A stretch of 64,000 nt of DNA from Chromobotia macracanthus (Eukaryota; Chordata; Actinopteri; Cypriniformes; Botiidae): the NCBI GenBank assembly GCA_036877525.1, contig JAZGTH010000002.1, positions 11,281,501 to 11,345,500 of the forward strand, written 5' to 3'. Numbering within the stretch: the first letter of the stretch is position 1; every line of letters starts with the position of its first letter. Shown here one piece after another: positions 1-11,000 of the stretch. The notes beneath the pieces were generated by a model, which was not told the origin of the DNA, searched no databases, and saw nothing but the letters and a program-made list of their open reading frames with translations. The position numbers were made by a program, and so were the translations under genes.

Positions 1-269
1 AATACAATTAAATGACGTGTTTTTGTTATAATCTTGTTGTGGCTTTATGCCTAATATAGCCTACGGTAATTTAATATGGTTTATTTCAATAAATCATTTT
101 AAATGTCTCTTAATTACCGACATACGCAAAACATAAGGTGGCCAGGATTAGAAACAGCATTCTTAGAATTCTTTTCCCTTTATATGAAAAAGTTTATTTA
201 GCTTAACAACGATACGTGACGGTTGTTTAGTTACGGTTTTGTTGTGAATATGGGAGACAGATTGCAGAT

Positions 270-715
270 CGCATCTTCAGTACCTGCACGCACCTCAGCC
301 GTCCATGCATCATTTAAACCCGACATGTATGATAAAAGATGATGATGCGCTGGTCCTGAAAATAAAGTTTCGCAAACAGAAACAAATAAAGGGCTTCATA
401 ACATGCCATGTGGATGGAATCTGTGTTTGACAGCAGAATGGAAAAACAAGGAAATGTATCATCCGGGCCGCATGTTATTTATTATGTCTGAGCGCACGGT
501 ACTCGGTCTCATTGAAATCAAACGATACAGAGCACTTTTGCTTAAATTGAGGAAAACGGCGATATCACGAAGAGCATCTAAGATGATGTGTAACTCGACG
601 CCGATAAATCTGCAACTCTCCGAGTTTGATTCAACGGGGATCAGCATCTCATCGAAACAAGTCTGCCTGGCTCCAGCCACAGGCGGTGATTAATTAAACG
701 ACCCATCTGCCTGCG
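270..715. promoter_or_regulatory. candidate non-coding regulatory block, far upstream
   Basis: A repeat-free block about 7 kb upstream of the start codon, with balanced base composition unlike its AT-rich surroundings. It ends in a homeodomain-type sequence (GGTGATTAATTAAAC, about 685-699). Overlapping open frames on both strands (about 460-690) mean only that stops are scarce; neither resembles a protein I know. The regulatory role is a guess. Confidence 0.2.
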
Positions 716-856
716 GGCCTGGCTGTGTTTTTGACCTCCTGTTGAGTGCTGTGTTTTAGGCAAACAGAGTCCTTCACCTTTGCCCACACGTTTGAAACAG
801 ACCTCTCCAAGGTTTAGTGGGGGGTCCAGCCCACTAAGCTTGTAGTTGATAAGTGA

Positions 857-1100
857 CAGCCAACAGGGAACGTTCTCAGAACGTTCTCTAAAAGTTGTTT
901 TAAAGTTATCAAAAATGTTCTTGCAGAAACATTAGTGGAACACTTTTTAACGTTTCAGTGTAAAACATGCTATTCTGAAGTGGTTAGTGGAATGTTTTAG
1001 AAATGTTACAGAATTAAAAAAGATGTTTTAATAACTTTCCAAGAACGTTAATACAATATATAAAAAAATGGACTTTTTAATGTTTTTGTCACTTGGGAAG
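857..1100 (+). repeat. CCCAGCTAACA inverted-repeat element, copy 1
   Basis: Starts CAGCCAACAGGGAACGTTCT and carries the family's internal blocks (GTTCTTGCAG.AACATTAGTGGAAC, AATGTTACAGAATTAAAAAA, AATGTTTTTGT.ACTT). It lacks the usual 3' end. A 17-base palindrome (869-885) lies near the 5' end. Confidence 0.8.
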
Positions 1101-2389
1101 ACTGACAAAACCAGGACTAGGACTTTTCAAGATTTGAATGTCATCAGACTGTTATTGGCTAGCCTGTCTTTAACACTACATTTCGTACCTGGAACACAGA
1201 GGTGCACATACACACCTAACACATTGTGCATCTATAGATGAATTCACATGTCATACATAAATACCTACATAATTTCTTCCATATAAATACGTGCTGTGTG
1301 TGGAATGCTTGCGCATGCCGCGCCATACAAACATGTGACACGCCGGGCCAAGGCCCCTGGCAGGACAATAAACAAATCACCAAATGAAAAGAGCATAACT
1401 GGTGTTTTCTTTTCTGCGGTGTACTGTAGATTACAGTAAAAGCCTAGACACATGCTCAGAATCAACAGGAGAAGCAGAAAATGAGAGCTGATCTTTTCCT
1501 GGAAGCGCCCACACTCATTGTGAGTGGGCTTACAGGATCCCTGAAAGGCTGCGGTGGAGTTTTCTGTTTGTCTGTCATTCTTTGGGAAGAGGGGCACGAG
1601 GAGCCCTGAAGAGGTGGAGAGCCTGTTGTTTAGAGGCTTTCCAGTTTCCCACTGACAGCTTCTCTTCACTTTTGCTTTGGGTCGAGCCAGAGAGTAACAA
1701 CTGTTTGCATGCTGAAATTGAAAACACACCGAGCAACGAGAGACGGCAGGATCTGATTGTGATGTTTACAGACCGCACCGCATGAGAACAAACTGTAAAG
1801 GAATGTGGCACGGTTGTGATGTCATCAAGCTCAAAATCTGTCACTGCAACTGAAAGAGTGGCTTTTACTTTAGTCTCCTGGGAGCTTTTCCTTTGTTTTT
1901 CCCTTCTGAGGACGCCAGACAATTACTTGCACTTCCAGCGTCCCCGGAGAGTTTTGGTTCATTGAATTTGTTTTGGTCTTCAGTGTGGTTCCTCTTAAGA
2001 CATTATGCCGGATAAGAGATTTATTTGACTTGTATTTATCCAGCGAAATTGCATACATGAGATTCTCTCCTGTGCAAAAGTACACAAAGAAAAACATGAA
2101 GAGAAAAAGATTAAATGCAAGACAAGAAAATTATGTAGTTTGACGGAACCCCTTCTCCAATTGATGACAGGCCTTGAAAAATGGCTTTGCTATACTGTCC
2201 ACTTGACAGACAAGAGAACCAGTCAACCAGTCTCTCTCCCATGGCCCGATTTGCTTTATCTGTGATTTCTGAGACAGAAATATTAAATGTGGACACATGC
2301 ACAGACAAATATTTAAGAGTGCCTGACATACTGTAACAATCAGCTCATCTGTGTTCATGTGAACATGTTGAGTTTAAGAAAAAATAAAT

Positions 2390-2621
2390 GGTAACATTTT
2401 TTCATAATGTTCTGTAGGTTAATTCCCGTTAGTCCATAATGCATGAACTGTTGTTAACATATGCAATTTCTAATGGTAAAATATATACAATGTGCATAAC
2501 TGACATTAATCAAGACAGTTAAGTGCTGTAAAAAATATTGTTCAGGTGAGCTATTGCATTAACTATAATGTAAACATAACCTTATTGTAGGTTATGTTTA
2601 CTCGAATTATTAAGTGTTACC
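2390..2621. repeat. short inverted-repeat element with GGTAACAnTTT ends
   Basis: The ends are GGTAACATTTTTT (2390) and TTAAGTGTTACC (to 2621), imperfect inverted repeats flanking AT-rich DNA with repeated TTAAC/GTTAA blocks. This resembles a widespread fish non-autonomous element with GGTAACACTTT termini. It has no coding capacity. Confidence 0.6.
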
Positions 2622-2934
2622 AAAAGGTACAAAATGCTGAATGTTTATTAAGTGTATATCTCATAATTAGATGTGAATAAAAGTAAACAGAGCGCAAGGT
2701 TTTTCATTAGTGGATTTGATTATTTAATAATTCAAATAAGAATTTTACTTCATTTATTAAATAGAACTAAATGTTTTTACCTTATTTCACTATATCCAAT
2801 AAAAGTCAAAAATCTATTCTGCAACAATATTTCATACATTGTTAGAAATATGCAATGTATTTATTAATAATGAATCAATTTATTCATTATTGATTTAAAA
2901 AGACTAGGCTTCTTTGTCACATTTTAGCCTTCAT

Positions 2935-2936
<2 letters not shown>

Positions 2937-2965
<29 letters not shown>
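2937..2965. repeat. (AC)n microsatellite
   Basis: About 14 uninterrupted AC units. CT-rich runs follow at about 3210-3232. Confidence 0.95.
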
Positions 2966-2966
<1 letters not shown>

Positions 2967-3516
2967 TAAACTTTCAGTTTATTATGCATCCACCCAACAC
3001 CAAATCATTTTAAACCTGACAGGCAATCCAGGTCAAGAAACTAAGATGTTCTTTAAGATCACTGGAAAAACGCTGGATAAACGCTGGATAAACATGGTTA
3101 AGATTTCACCACTCATAAAAACTCCACACAGTGTGCAGCAGCCAGGAAACAGGCCTCTTCATATTTTCTTAGGCACCTCTCTGCTCACCCCCCACCCATT
3201 TCTGTCTGCTTCTCTCTCTCCTTCTCTCTCTCAAATATACACAAGTGCATTTTAAAATGATGATACACTGCATCTAACTGTGTGTCAGTACATAGTGAAT
3301 GGCAAATTTATTACAACAAATATTTGCCTGCTTTGGTCAGATTAAGTGCTTCTGCAAACCATATAATTACATAGTCTTAGAATATCAGATTTACACCAGC
3401 TTCAATAAGGACTATGTCTCTTTTTGTGGGAAATTCTGGAGCCCCGCTGCCAATGTCCTTTACTTCATGATGTCTTGGACAAAGATAAGCCGATTTGCGG
3501 TGGAAGTAAATGAACT

Positions 3517-3855
3517 CCCGGCTAATGGGGAATGTTCTTAGAATATTGGCTAATGTTCTCTATAAGTTCTCTAAAAGTTATCAAAAATGTTCTTAAAGTA
3601 GCGTTAGCAGAATGTATTTTTAACTTTATATATATCATATATAAAAAAACTTTATTTCCAAGTAGTGGAGTGTTTTAAAAAACATTACAGAATTAAAAAA
3701 TATTTGAATAACGTTCTTAAAACCAAGCAATAATCTTAATACAACATCTAAAAAAGTGGATGTTTTGAACGTTCATTAAACTTTCAAAATAACATTTTTG
3801 TTACTCAATGAAAATTTTAGGGAAACGTTCCTACAACCTAAAATTGTTAGCGGGG
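3517..3855 (+). repeat. CCCAGCTAACA inverted-repeat element, copy 2
   Basis: Near full length: it begins CCCGGCTAATGGGGAATGTTC and ends ACAACCTAAAATTGTTAGCGGGG. The ends are mutated relative to CCCAGCTAACA/TGTTAGCTGGG but are clearly the same family. Confidence 0.85.
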
Positions 3856-4685
3856 CTGTTACCTGTTATTTCCATAACGTTATGATTTGCCGTGTCTATT
3901 GTTCACATTCTGACTTTTAGGTCATTACACCAGCACAGTCACTGACCAGCGGTCATTCTTTGACTTTTTTACAGTTTTAAAATGGATAGCAGCGGGGCTA
4001 AAGACGGTCTTTTCAGACTGTAACACTACAAGGCCTCAGTAACAGATGACGCCATGGCAGGGGTCCCCCGCAGAATATCACACAATTACACATATAATCT
4101 CTGATCTGAGAAAAAGCACTGGTGCATTATGGGAAGCCTTTGTTTGCAAACGCTTTGATGTGATTGTTCTGTGTCTTTTGAGGTTACGAATACAAAAATG
4201 TGCAACAGAAACATTCTCCTTTTCCCCTGGCTTTACATCAACACTTTCTGAAACGATTTTGTAAAAAATGTAACCCAAAACAGAAAAGGCAAAAAATTCC
4301 ATTCGTGGCTGATAAACACTTCCTAGAAGAAGCAAAACTGTCGTCGGTTTTTCACTTAATATCTATGAAAATCCATCATAGTCTTGTGTGAAGAAAGAAA
4401 GAACAACATTCATCTTTCACCATCCAGTCTTATCATCATCTACATCTCTCCACCCCCTTCTCACTTTTACTCCTTCTCATCATGTCTTCCACACTGATTC
4501 GGGAGAGTGATTCATGAGATAGCCTGACAGTCTTTGGCTGCGTGTGAGCACACGTCAGGACAGAGTCGCGCAAGAGAAGCTTTGAGCGGTTTTGTTTATG
4601 TAGTTTGCTAGTTTGCTGTCACTACAACTACAGTACGTAACTTCTTGTTGGCTTAAAATCTGCTAATAGTGAAATCTTAATCCTC

Positions 4686-5094
4686 AAAGGGATAGTTCAA
4701 CCAAAAACCAATTCTCTCATTATTTAGTCAGCTCATGTTGTTCCAAACACATGACATGTTATTCCATGGAACACAAAAGGAAATATTAGCTTGAATCCTA
4801 GCTAATAATTTTAGGCTGTTAGGCCTAGCTAATATTTCTCCAATTGTTTCCATTAAGTAACAAAAACATTAAAAATGTTGTTTTGAAAGTTCTAGGAACG
4901 TTTAAAACGTCCAGTTTTTTAGGCATTGTATTAACATTATTGCTTGGTTATAAGAGCATTATTCCAACATTTTTTTTATTCTGTGACTTCTGTAAACATT
5001 CCACTAACATTCCAGTCCACATTCTGCTACTTGTGTATAAATTAAGGGCAATTATGTGATGACAGCATTTTATTTTTGGGTGAACTATCCCTTT
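4686..5094. repeat. AAAGGGATAGTTCA inverted-repeat element interrupted by another element
   Basis: The 5' end AAAGGGATAGTTCAACCAAA (4686) is mirrored by TTTTGGGTGAACTATCCCTTT (to 5094). The subterminal blocks TCATTATTTAGTCAGCTCATG and GTTGTTCCAAACACATGAC are those of a very common cyprinid non-autonomous element. The interior is occupied by a reverse-oriented CCCAGCTAACA element (about 4800-5015). Confidence 0.8.
4800..5015 (-). repeat. CCCAGCTAACA inverted-repeat element, partial copy 3 (nested)
   Basis: In reverse orientation it reads GTTTCCATTAAGTAACAAAAAC, GAAAGTTCTAGGAACGTTTAAAACGTCCAG, then TTGCTTGGTTATAAGAGCATTATTC. The AGCTAAC end is duplicated or rearranged and the other end is missing. 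It lies inside the AAAGGGATAGTT element. Confidence 0.75.
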
Positions 5095-6038
5095 AAATGT
5101 GCTTTTCTAATAGACCGGTTGATCAGAGTAGCTAGTTCAGAAAGTTAAGCTCTGTTAGTAACCAAAAAATCCCTTATGAGGACCACAGCATCGTCCTCTA
5201 CTACCCCAGACAATCAAAAGAGCCACAGGCCACAACAATACCTCAGTACTGACAAGACTTCAGTATTATTTGGGGTTTGGAGAACAGTTTTAAAGTTAGT
5301 TGAAGGTTATTGGTTATTGCACCATTATATTGTGACAAGCAGGAGGAAAAGCAACAGTGTTTAGTTACTGAACAGATACTGCAGTCTGTCTGTCAGGATG
5401 AGCCCACATCTGATGTGTTGAAAGGGTCCGAGCTAGATTTTCTTTTAATTATCATTTCTTCATAACCCACTCACTGGGAACTTTTCCTTTTGTTTGACTT
5501 TGTCTTAGGTTTCGCATGGAAGCACAATGGCTGTTTCTCTTGGTCTCCTCACAACCACCTGCAAAGCCCTCAGTAGGTAATAGAGGGCGCCCTTCTCAAG
5601 TCAAACAAGTTACACAGCCACAGGTATTAGAATGGACGCAGCAGGTAATGGGTAACAGATCAAAATAAACTAAAAATCAACCCCCAAAAAAAGAAGAGGG
5701 TGGGGGCTTACCTTCCTATGTGAATGGAAACCATTCTGTCTTGACTCAAATATGATTCATGAGCTCAGACGAGGGTGAACTGTGAAATGTCACGGTGTCA
5801 GTCCTCGACTCTTCGGGCCTCAGGAACATGAAAACACACAACTCATGGAACCTGGAAGTGAAAGACATTAAGCACTAACATCGTAAAAAGCGGTTTGACA
5901 GTGTATGAGAGTGCAGAACAGTCTGTCAAGTCTGTCGTGTGTTTGTTTGGTTGAACGTCCATTGAAGGATCCTGAGGATGAGGTGAATGAACGCAGACGC
6001 AGATGATGACAAAGTAACCATATGTATGGCCTAGCAAA

Positions 6039-6064
6039 ACACACACACACAGAGAGAAAGAGAG

Positions 6065-6101
<37 letters not shown>
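6039..6101. repeat. (AC)n then (GA)n microsatellite
   Basis: A short AC run is followed by an interrupted then pure GA run (6067-6101). Confidence 0.95.
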
Positions 6102-6105
<4 letters not shown>

Positions 6106-6106
6106 C

Positions 6107-6355
6107 TTATTCTCAGAATGTTGGCTAACATTCTCTAAAAGTTCTCTCTAGATTTTAACACTATATCATACATATAAAAAAGTCATTCTGTCAAAATGTT
6201 ACAGGATTTAAAATATTTTGAATAACTAAGCAATAATCTTGATTAAACATTTGGACATTTTGAGCATTCAAAAGCATTCCAAAAACATTTTTAGCGTTTT
6301 AGTTTTTTAGTGCAAATGTTAAGGAAACGTTCTTTCAACCTAACATTGTTAACCA
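6107..6355 (+). repeat. CCCAGCTAACA inverted-repeat element, copy 4
   Basis: A 5'-truncated copy beginning TTATTCTCAGAATGTTGGCTAAC, where the GA run has replaced the terminal end. It ends GGAAACGTTCTTTCAACCTAACATTGTTA. Confidence 0.8.
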
Positions 6356-7599
6356 AAACATTAACATTTCACTTTTTGTTTCCCATGTATGTGTGCAAGA
6401 GGTACTGTACATTCTGGCACCCGTCCATAAACCTCGCACCCTCACCAGCCAAGAATGTGAAAATCATCCTCCGACTTCAGGTCGGTTTCAGCAGGTAAAC
6501 GCAACTGCAGGTGGGCAAAAGTGATAGGCAGACTATGAAGGGAAAAGCCCTGAATATGAGAGCACATACAATAGGAGAGCAGATGTGCTGTTATCCTTCA
6601 CTGTGGGAGTAATAAACAGAAAGAAAAACTGGCCACACAGCCAATGAGCCCTCGAATTAACAGGTTTTATTGGCAAACATATCATTTCAGTACAGCCATT
6701 CATTATATTTGTATAACCACCTATAGATACGTTTAATCGTCCATCAACAGCGACGGAAAACTTGTGATACTGCACATAATGAAGGCCTGGATATAAGCAG
6801 ACTCTCACTCGCATAAACAAATATAAGTCTGTAATCAGTGCCGTGTAATCACCGAGCCTATAGAAAATATACAGTAAGTAAGAGCAAGCACGCCCACATT
6901 GGAGACTCCAAACGGACCCGTGGAGAGCCTGGAGACCCAGACATGATGGAAACACAAAGGGGCTCTTGTGTCGACCCTTACTGGTGTCACCAGCAGAGCT
7001 CTTTGTGACACTTGTTTTGAAGGATCCCTATGATTTATTGGCCACCACTTGACACCGTCTGTCGGTCACCCACTCGGACAACAACACGGGTCACCAGGGC
7101 TGGCACCGCGGAGCGACACCTGACTTTCAACACTGCCCGGTCGGCACTACCCAGAATGACACGTCCTTAACGAGACCGGGAATGAAAAATAAACTTAAAT
7201 ATATATTTTTGCAAGCATTACTTCCTGCAGTGTTTGGAAACATTAATCACGGCTACGTCTGCTATCCAGCAAACGTCAGTGCAAAAATGATTAGAGTCAA
7301 AAGCCATGACGCATTACTGTCAAATATGCGGTGACAGTGATGAATGGAGGGTAAACGGTGCAATATGTCAAAACAAGAAAGGTTTTAACTGCGTTAAAAG
7401 ACGAGGAGAGTCTGCGTTCAATACCAAATGTTATGCGTCTTCTAAACGAATTAAGGAAGAGTGCGTCAAACGGTGCGCGTTTTGGAGACGAAAGTTTTCA
7501 GGACCGACTGGATTATTTTGATTCCGGTACGGTGCAATGAGGGATTGAATATTTTAAAGATGAAAAGATGAATGTGCTGTTTCCATCTTCACCGCAATG

Positions 7600-7601
<2 letters not shown>

Positions 7602-7633
<32 letters not shown>
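7602..7633. repeat. (AC)16 microsatellite in the proximal promoter
   Basis: A pure AC run about 330 bases upstream of the trabd2b start codon and about 30 bases upstream of a TATA-like sequence. Confidence 0.95.
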
Positions 7634-7636
<3 letters not shown>

Positions 7637-7660
7637 CCAAAACAACCTGCTCTCCCCTCT

Positions 7661-7700
7661 AGTTAAATAAGCGGGGGGGACATGCGAGGCGCTGCGCGTT
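7661..7700 (+). promoter_or_regulatory. trabd2b: possible core promoter of trabd2b
   Basis: A TATA-like TTAAATAA (7663-7670) lies at the edge of a GC-richer segment (GCGGGGGGGAC, then GCGAGGCGCTGCGCG) that leads to the start codon about 300 bases on. If it is used, transcription would start near 7690-7705. This is position-based inference; no other core element is clear. Confidence 0.3.
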
Positions 7701-7804
7701 CTCGGCGAAGTTTCAGAGTTTGTGCTCGCCACAGCTGGGCAGCTTGAGGAGAGAGAAGAGACCCGGAGACAACCCAAAAGCATTTGAAGGTCTGGGGCAA
7801 GAGA

Positions 7805-7855
7805 ATGGCGGAGGGGCAGAATGCTTCGTGCGCCCTTTGGAGAAGGCATATTTGA
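7805..7855 (+). CDS. upstream ORF 1 in the trabd2b leader
   Basis: A 16-codon frame (MAEGQNASC...) with a strong initiation context (A at -3, G at +4), closed by TGA at 7853-7855. If the transcript starts near 7700, it would be the first ATG that scanning ribosomes meet. It is likely a translation-regulating element rather than a functional peptide. Confidence 0.3.
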   Translation: MAEGQNASCALWRRHI

Positions 7856-7952
7856 GCCGATAACCCTACCCGGCGTAAAGACTTCATCTGCCTTCCGCAA
7901 CAGGGAGAAACTTTGGAAAGTCGAGAGCAAGATCCGTGGAGCTTGTGAGTGA
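7821..7952 (+). CDS. upstream ORF 2 in the trabd2b leader
   Basis: A 43-codon frame starting MLRAPFGEG and ending TGA at 7950-7952. It overlaps upstream ORF 1 in another frame and is in frame with the main start, from which the TGA separates it by 12 bases. Such closeness would affect initiation at 7965 if the leader includes it. No protein family was recognised. Confidence 0.25.
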   Translation: MLRAPFGEGIFEPITLPGVKTSSAFRNREKLWKVESKIRGACE

Positions 7953-7964
7953 TCCCATCTCGAA

Positions 7965-8075
7965 ATGAACTGTCATTCCCGACTGCGATGGTTGGTGATT
8001 TTATGCGTTTTCCTGCAAACGGGCTCATCCCGGGATACGCACGAAAGGACGCGGCAATGTGACGAACATGTGTCG
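7965..8075 (+). CDS. trabd2b: trabd2b coding exon 1: signal peptide
   Basis: This exon holds 37 codons beginning MNCHSRLRW. A short basic n-region is followed by a hydrophobic core (LVILCVFL) and a small-residue stretch (TGSS), a classical signal peptide with probable cleavage around residues 26-28. The mature N-terminus is Arg/Glu-rich with one Cys. The exon ends in phase 0 at a strong donor (TCG|GTGAGT). The first in-frame ATG was chosen because TGA at 7950-7952 closes the frame upstream; its context has G at -3. A first exon is poorly conserved in this family, so the call rests on the signal peptide, the good donor and the matching phase with exon 2. Confidence 0.82.
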
Positions 8076-11000
8076 GTGAGTTTATAAAGTGTGCACTATG
8101 AAGTGGTTCCCTGCTTACCGCATGAACTATTGCTGGACCTCGTATATGAAGCTTTAAAGTGTGTAAGTAATTGTGTAATTACAAACTAGGAGGCCGATTC
8201 GGTGTCGTTTTGGTTGGCTTGCGGATTGCGTTTATTCCCAACGAGTGAACCCAGTTTGATTGATGTCTAAAATTATTAGAAAACTTGTACGGTTTAACAA
8301 AAGACTTTTCCACTCATGTAAAAAACAACATGCTGTTAGTTAGACCAAATAAAAGAGATTAAAAAAAGCGAAAATGCATTACATTTTAAGTCGCCGTATG
8401 GCTGCTTAAATAAGTGTGCATTTGTGCATTTTTAAAGGTTCAATTGTTACTTACTTTAAGTTAAAACACTTAACCTACTTTTGTTTATAGGACGTTCAGT
8501 GAATTCCTGTAGCTCTTGTTTTTCTGTCTTTTCTTCATCTTACATTTTACACTGATTTACAATAATGAACACAATGAACACAATCATTCATTTGTCATGA
8601 ATAACTGTTGCATTTAACAATTAAATGAAAAAAAGACTAAACATCTTAAGCAATAAGTTGTTTAAGTCAATAATTATTCAGCCAGCCGCTTGTCACTTCT
8701 GGTCGTGTACAGTAGAAATCCGGGCCTGAAAAATACATTTTTTCTGCCAAGCGAAATATTGCTCACTCTTGCCAGTGCGATGCCAGTTTATGTGTCAAAG
8801 GAAAAAGCAGGGAACGCACGGATGGATGGACTTCAATTGCATTTATATGGAAAAATTCACCGACCCTTATAAACCGATCAGGTTTCAGTGAAACGAGCAC
8901 TGTTAAAGCTGTTATCGGGCATGTTTAGTTAATCACGAGTTGGCGAGCGCACCGGCTTCTTCTTTAACGCAATTAATGTGAAGTCGCTTTCATCTGAGCA
9001 CCTATTCATAATCGGTCGAGGAAATGAACATGTTTCACCATTCAAGTAGCAATCCGCATCCTTCATTTAATTAATAATATATAACTCTTTAAGCATCTAA
9101 TATTTCATATTCTTACAAAAGTTTTGGGCCCCAAGCCTCTCCATCCCTCACTCATTCGGTGCGTATTTAGACAGAAACTGAATAGGCTTTGTAAGTCATA
9201 AAGTTAACTCGCATGTAATGCATTATGCATGCAGAAGTCATTTACTTCATTTGACATTCATATTTTTCCCTGACATTTAATGTGTATCTTTTCTTTGAGA
9301 TTTATATCATTAATGGCACCATTGTCCAGGATATGACCTGTGCATTCTTTGCGCAATTCATAATGCGCACATACGGCGAGGCCTGGTTTTGGTTAAGAAA
9401 TTACTGCATAAAACGGGGCAGTGCGCGTCAGAGAGGGTCCGTAAATGTGACTTTCTCATACAAAACATAATACTGTATAATAATGTTTTCTGGTAAATCT
9501 GGTTAGTGCCTTGCCATTTCCACCAGGGTCTGTACCATGTGAATGATTACTAATAATAACATTTTATATTTTTTTTAGATTTGTCATATTGCATTTTTAT
9601 TTTTCAACTATTATTATAATTATTATTAGTAGTAATATTATTATTGTAGGAAACATGAAAAACAAAATTAATAAAATACACCCACACCCACACATGCATA
9701 AAAAAAATACAGTCACTATTAATGGCCAGTTTTAGATCTGTTTGTTAAACTTCTACTAGTGGTTAATAAACTCTGAACTGCTTTTTCCTGATCGGGGAAG
9801 TTGAATAATTCATTACATTTAATGGTTGACCCTTTAAGAGTGACTTGTACATGGAAGGTTCTGTTTAACAAGGGCAGAGCTACTGACAGCCTCAGTAACC
9901 AGTAAATGCTTGAGAGTTTCAGTGAATGTAGAACAGCAGAAGTTTGCAGCTCTGCAGAGTGTAAAGTCTCTGTTTTACGAGGAGAGGCACACTGTAAACT
10001 AAGAACCCCAGTTAAACATTTCCACCACAGATTTAATATGCCAGCTCTATCAGCGGCATGAACCGCCCCTGTGTGATTGAGCTGCTATACGGGTGCTTGT
10101 GTCCCTTTTGGCAGTGAATAAGAAGACCGATTTAAGGACTAGTTAATGCATATGTATGCATGTTTGTCAAATCCAGTTAAACAAACATTGCTTTGTTATG
10201 GTTTTGAGATAATCAAATAAGTGTCTGTGGTTCACCTTGTAAAAGGTTTAAGCATGGAGGGTGTGAGAAAAAAACTCTTTGTGCTATTGTACAGTTCACA
10301 AAATACATCATTTTCCAGATATATGTTATTTGATTTGTCATATTCTGATTCTAAAAGCCAATAACGTTGATATTATATGCCTTTATTCTAATGTTCTCCT
10401 CTTGACCCTTTGACCCCAAAATCTTTGTTTTTATCTTGAACAGCAGAAAGACATGAACTCCTTCCTGTGGACGGTGAAACGGCCTCCTCCACACCCTCCA
10501 TCTTACCTGTTTGGGACCATCCACGTCCCCTACACCCGAGTGTGGGACTACATCCCAGACAGCTCGAAACGGGCCTTCCAAACTAGCACCAACGTGTTCT
10601 TCGAACTGGATCTCACAGATCCTCTAACTATCTCAAAACTCACCAGCTGCCAGATGCTACCCAACGGAGAAAACCTCCAGACGTTACTTCCGCGTGACCT
10701 GTACCGTCGCCTTAAGCGTCACCTGGACTATGTCAAACACATGATGCCCATGTGGATGACAGCAGACCAGCGCGGCAGGGGGTTGTACGCCGACTACCTC
10801 TTCAATGCCATTGCGGGGAACTGGGAACGCAAGCGACCTGTGTGGGTGATGCTAATGGTGAACTCGCTGACGGAGGCAGACGTGCGGTCACGCGGAACTC
10901 CGGTCCTCGATCTCTTCCTGGCGCAGGAGGCCGAGCGGCTTGGAAAGCAGACAGGTGCTGTGGAGAGGGTAGAAGAACAGTGTCATCCACTAAATGGACT

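Larger units (their letters stand above)
1..7601. other. 5' flank, non-coding
   Basis: No gene is supported here. The stretch contains short inverted-repeat elements (listed separately at 857, 2390, 3517, 4686 and 6107), CA/CT/GA microsatellites and otherwise unique DNA. 1101-2389 and 5095-6038 show nothing recognisable beyond an AGGGCGCC-containing stretch near 5583. 6360-7601 is unique and moderately GC-rich near 7000-7150, and could include distal promoter sequence. Confidence 0.6.

Noticed and set aside
1265..1729. 154-codon minus-strand frame
   Set aside because: No similarity to any family I know, no promoter or splice context; chance frame in intergenic DNA.
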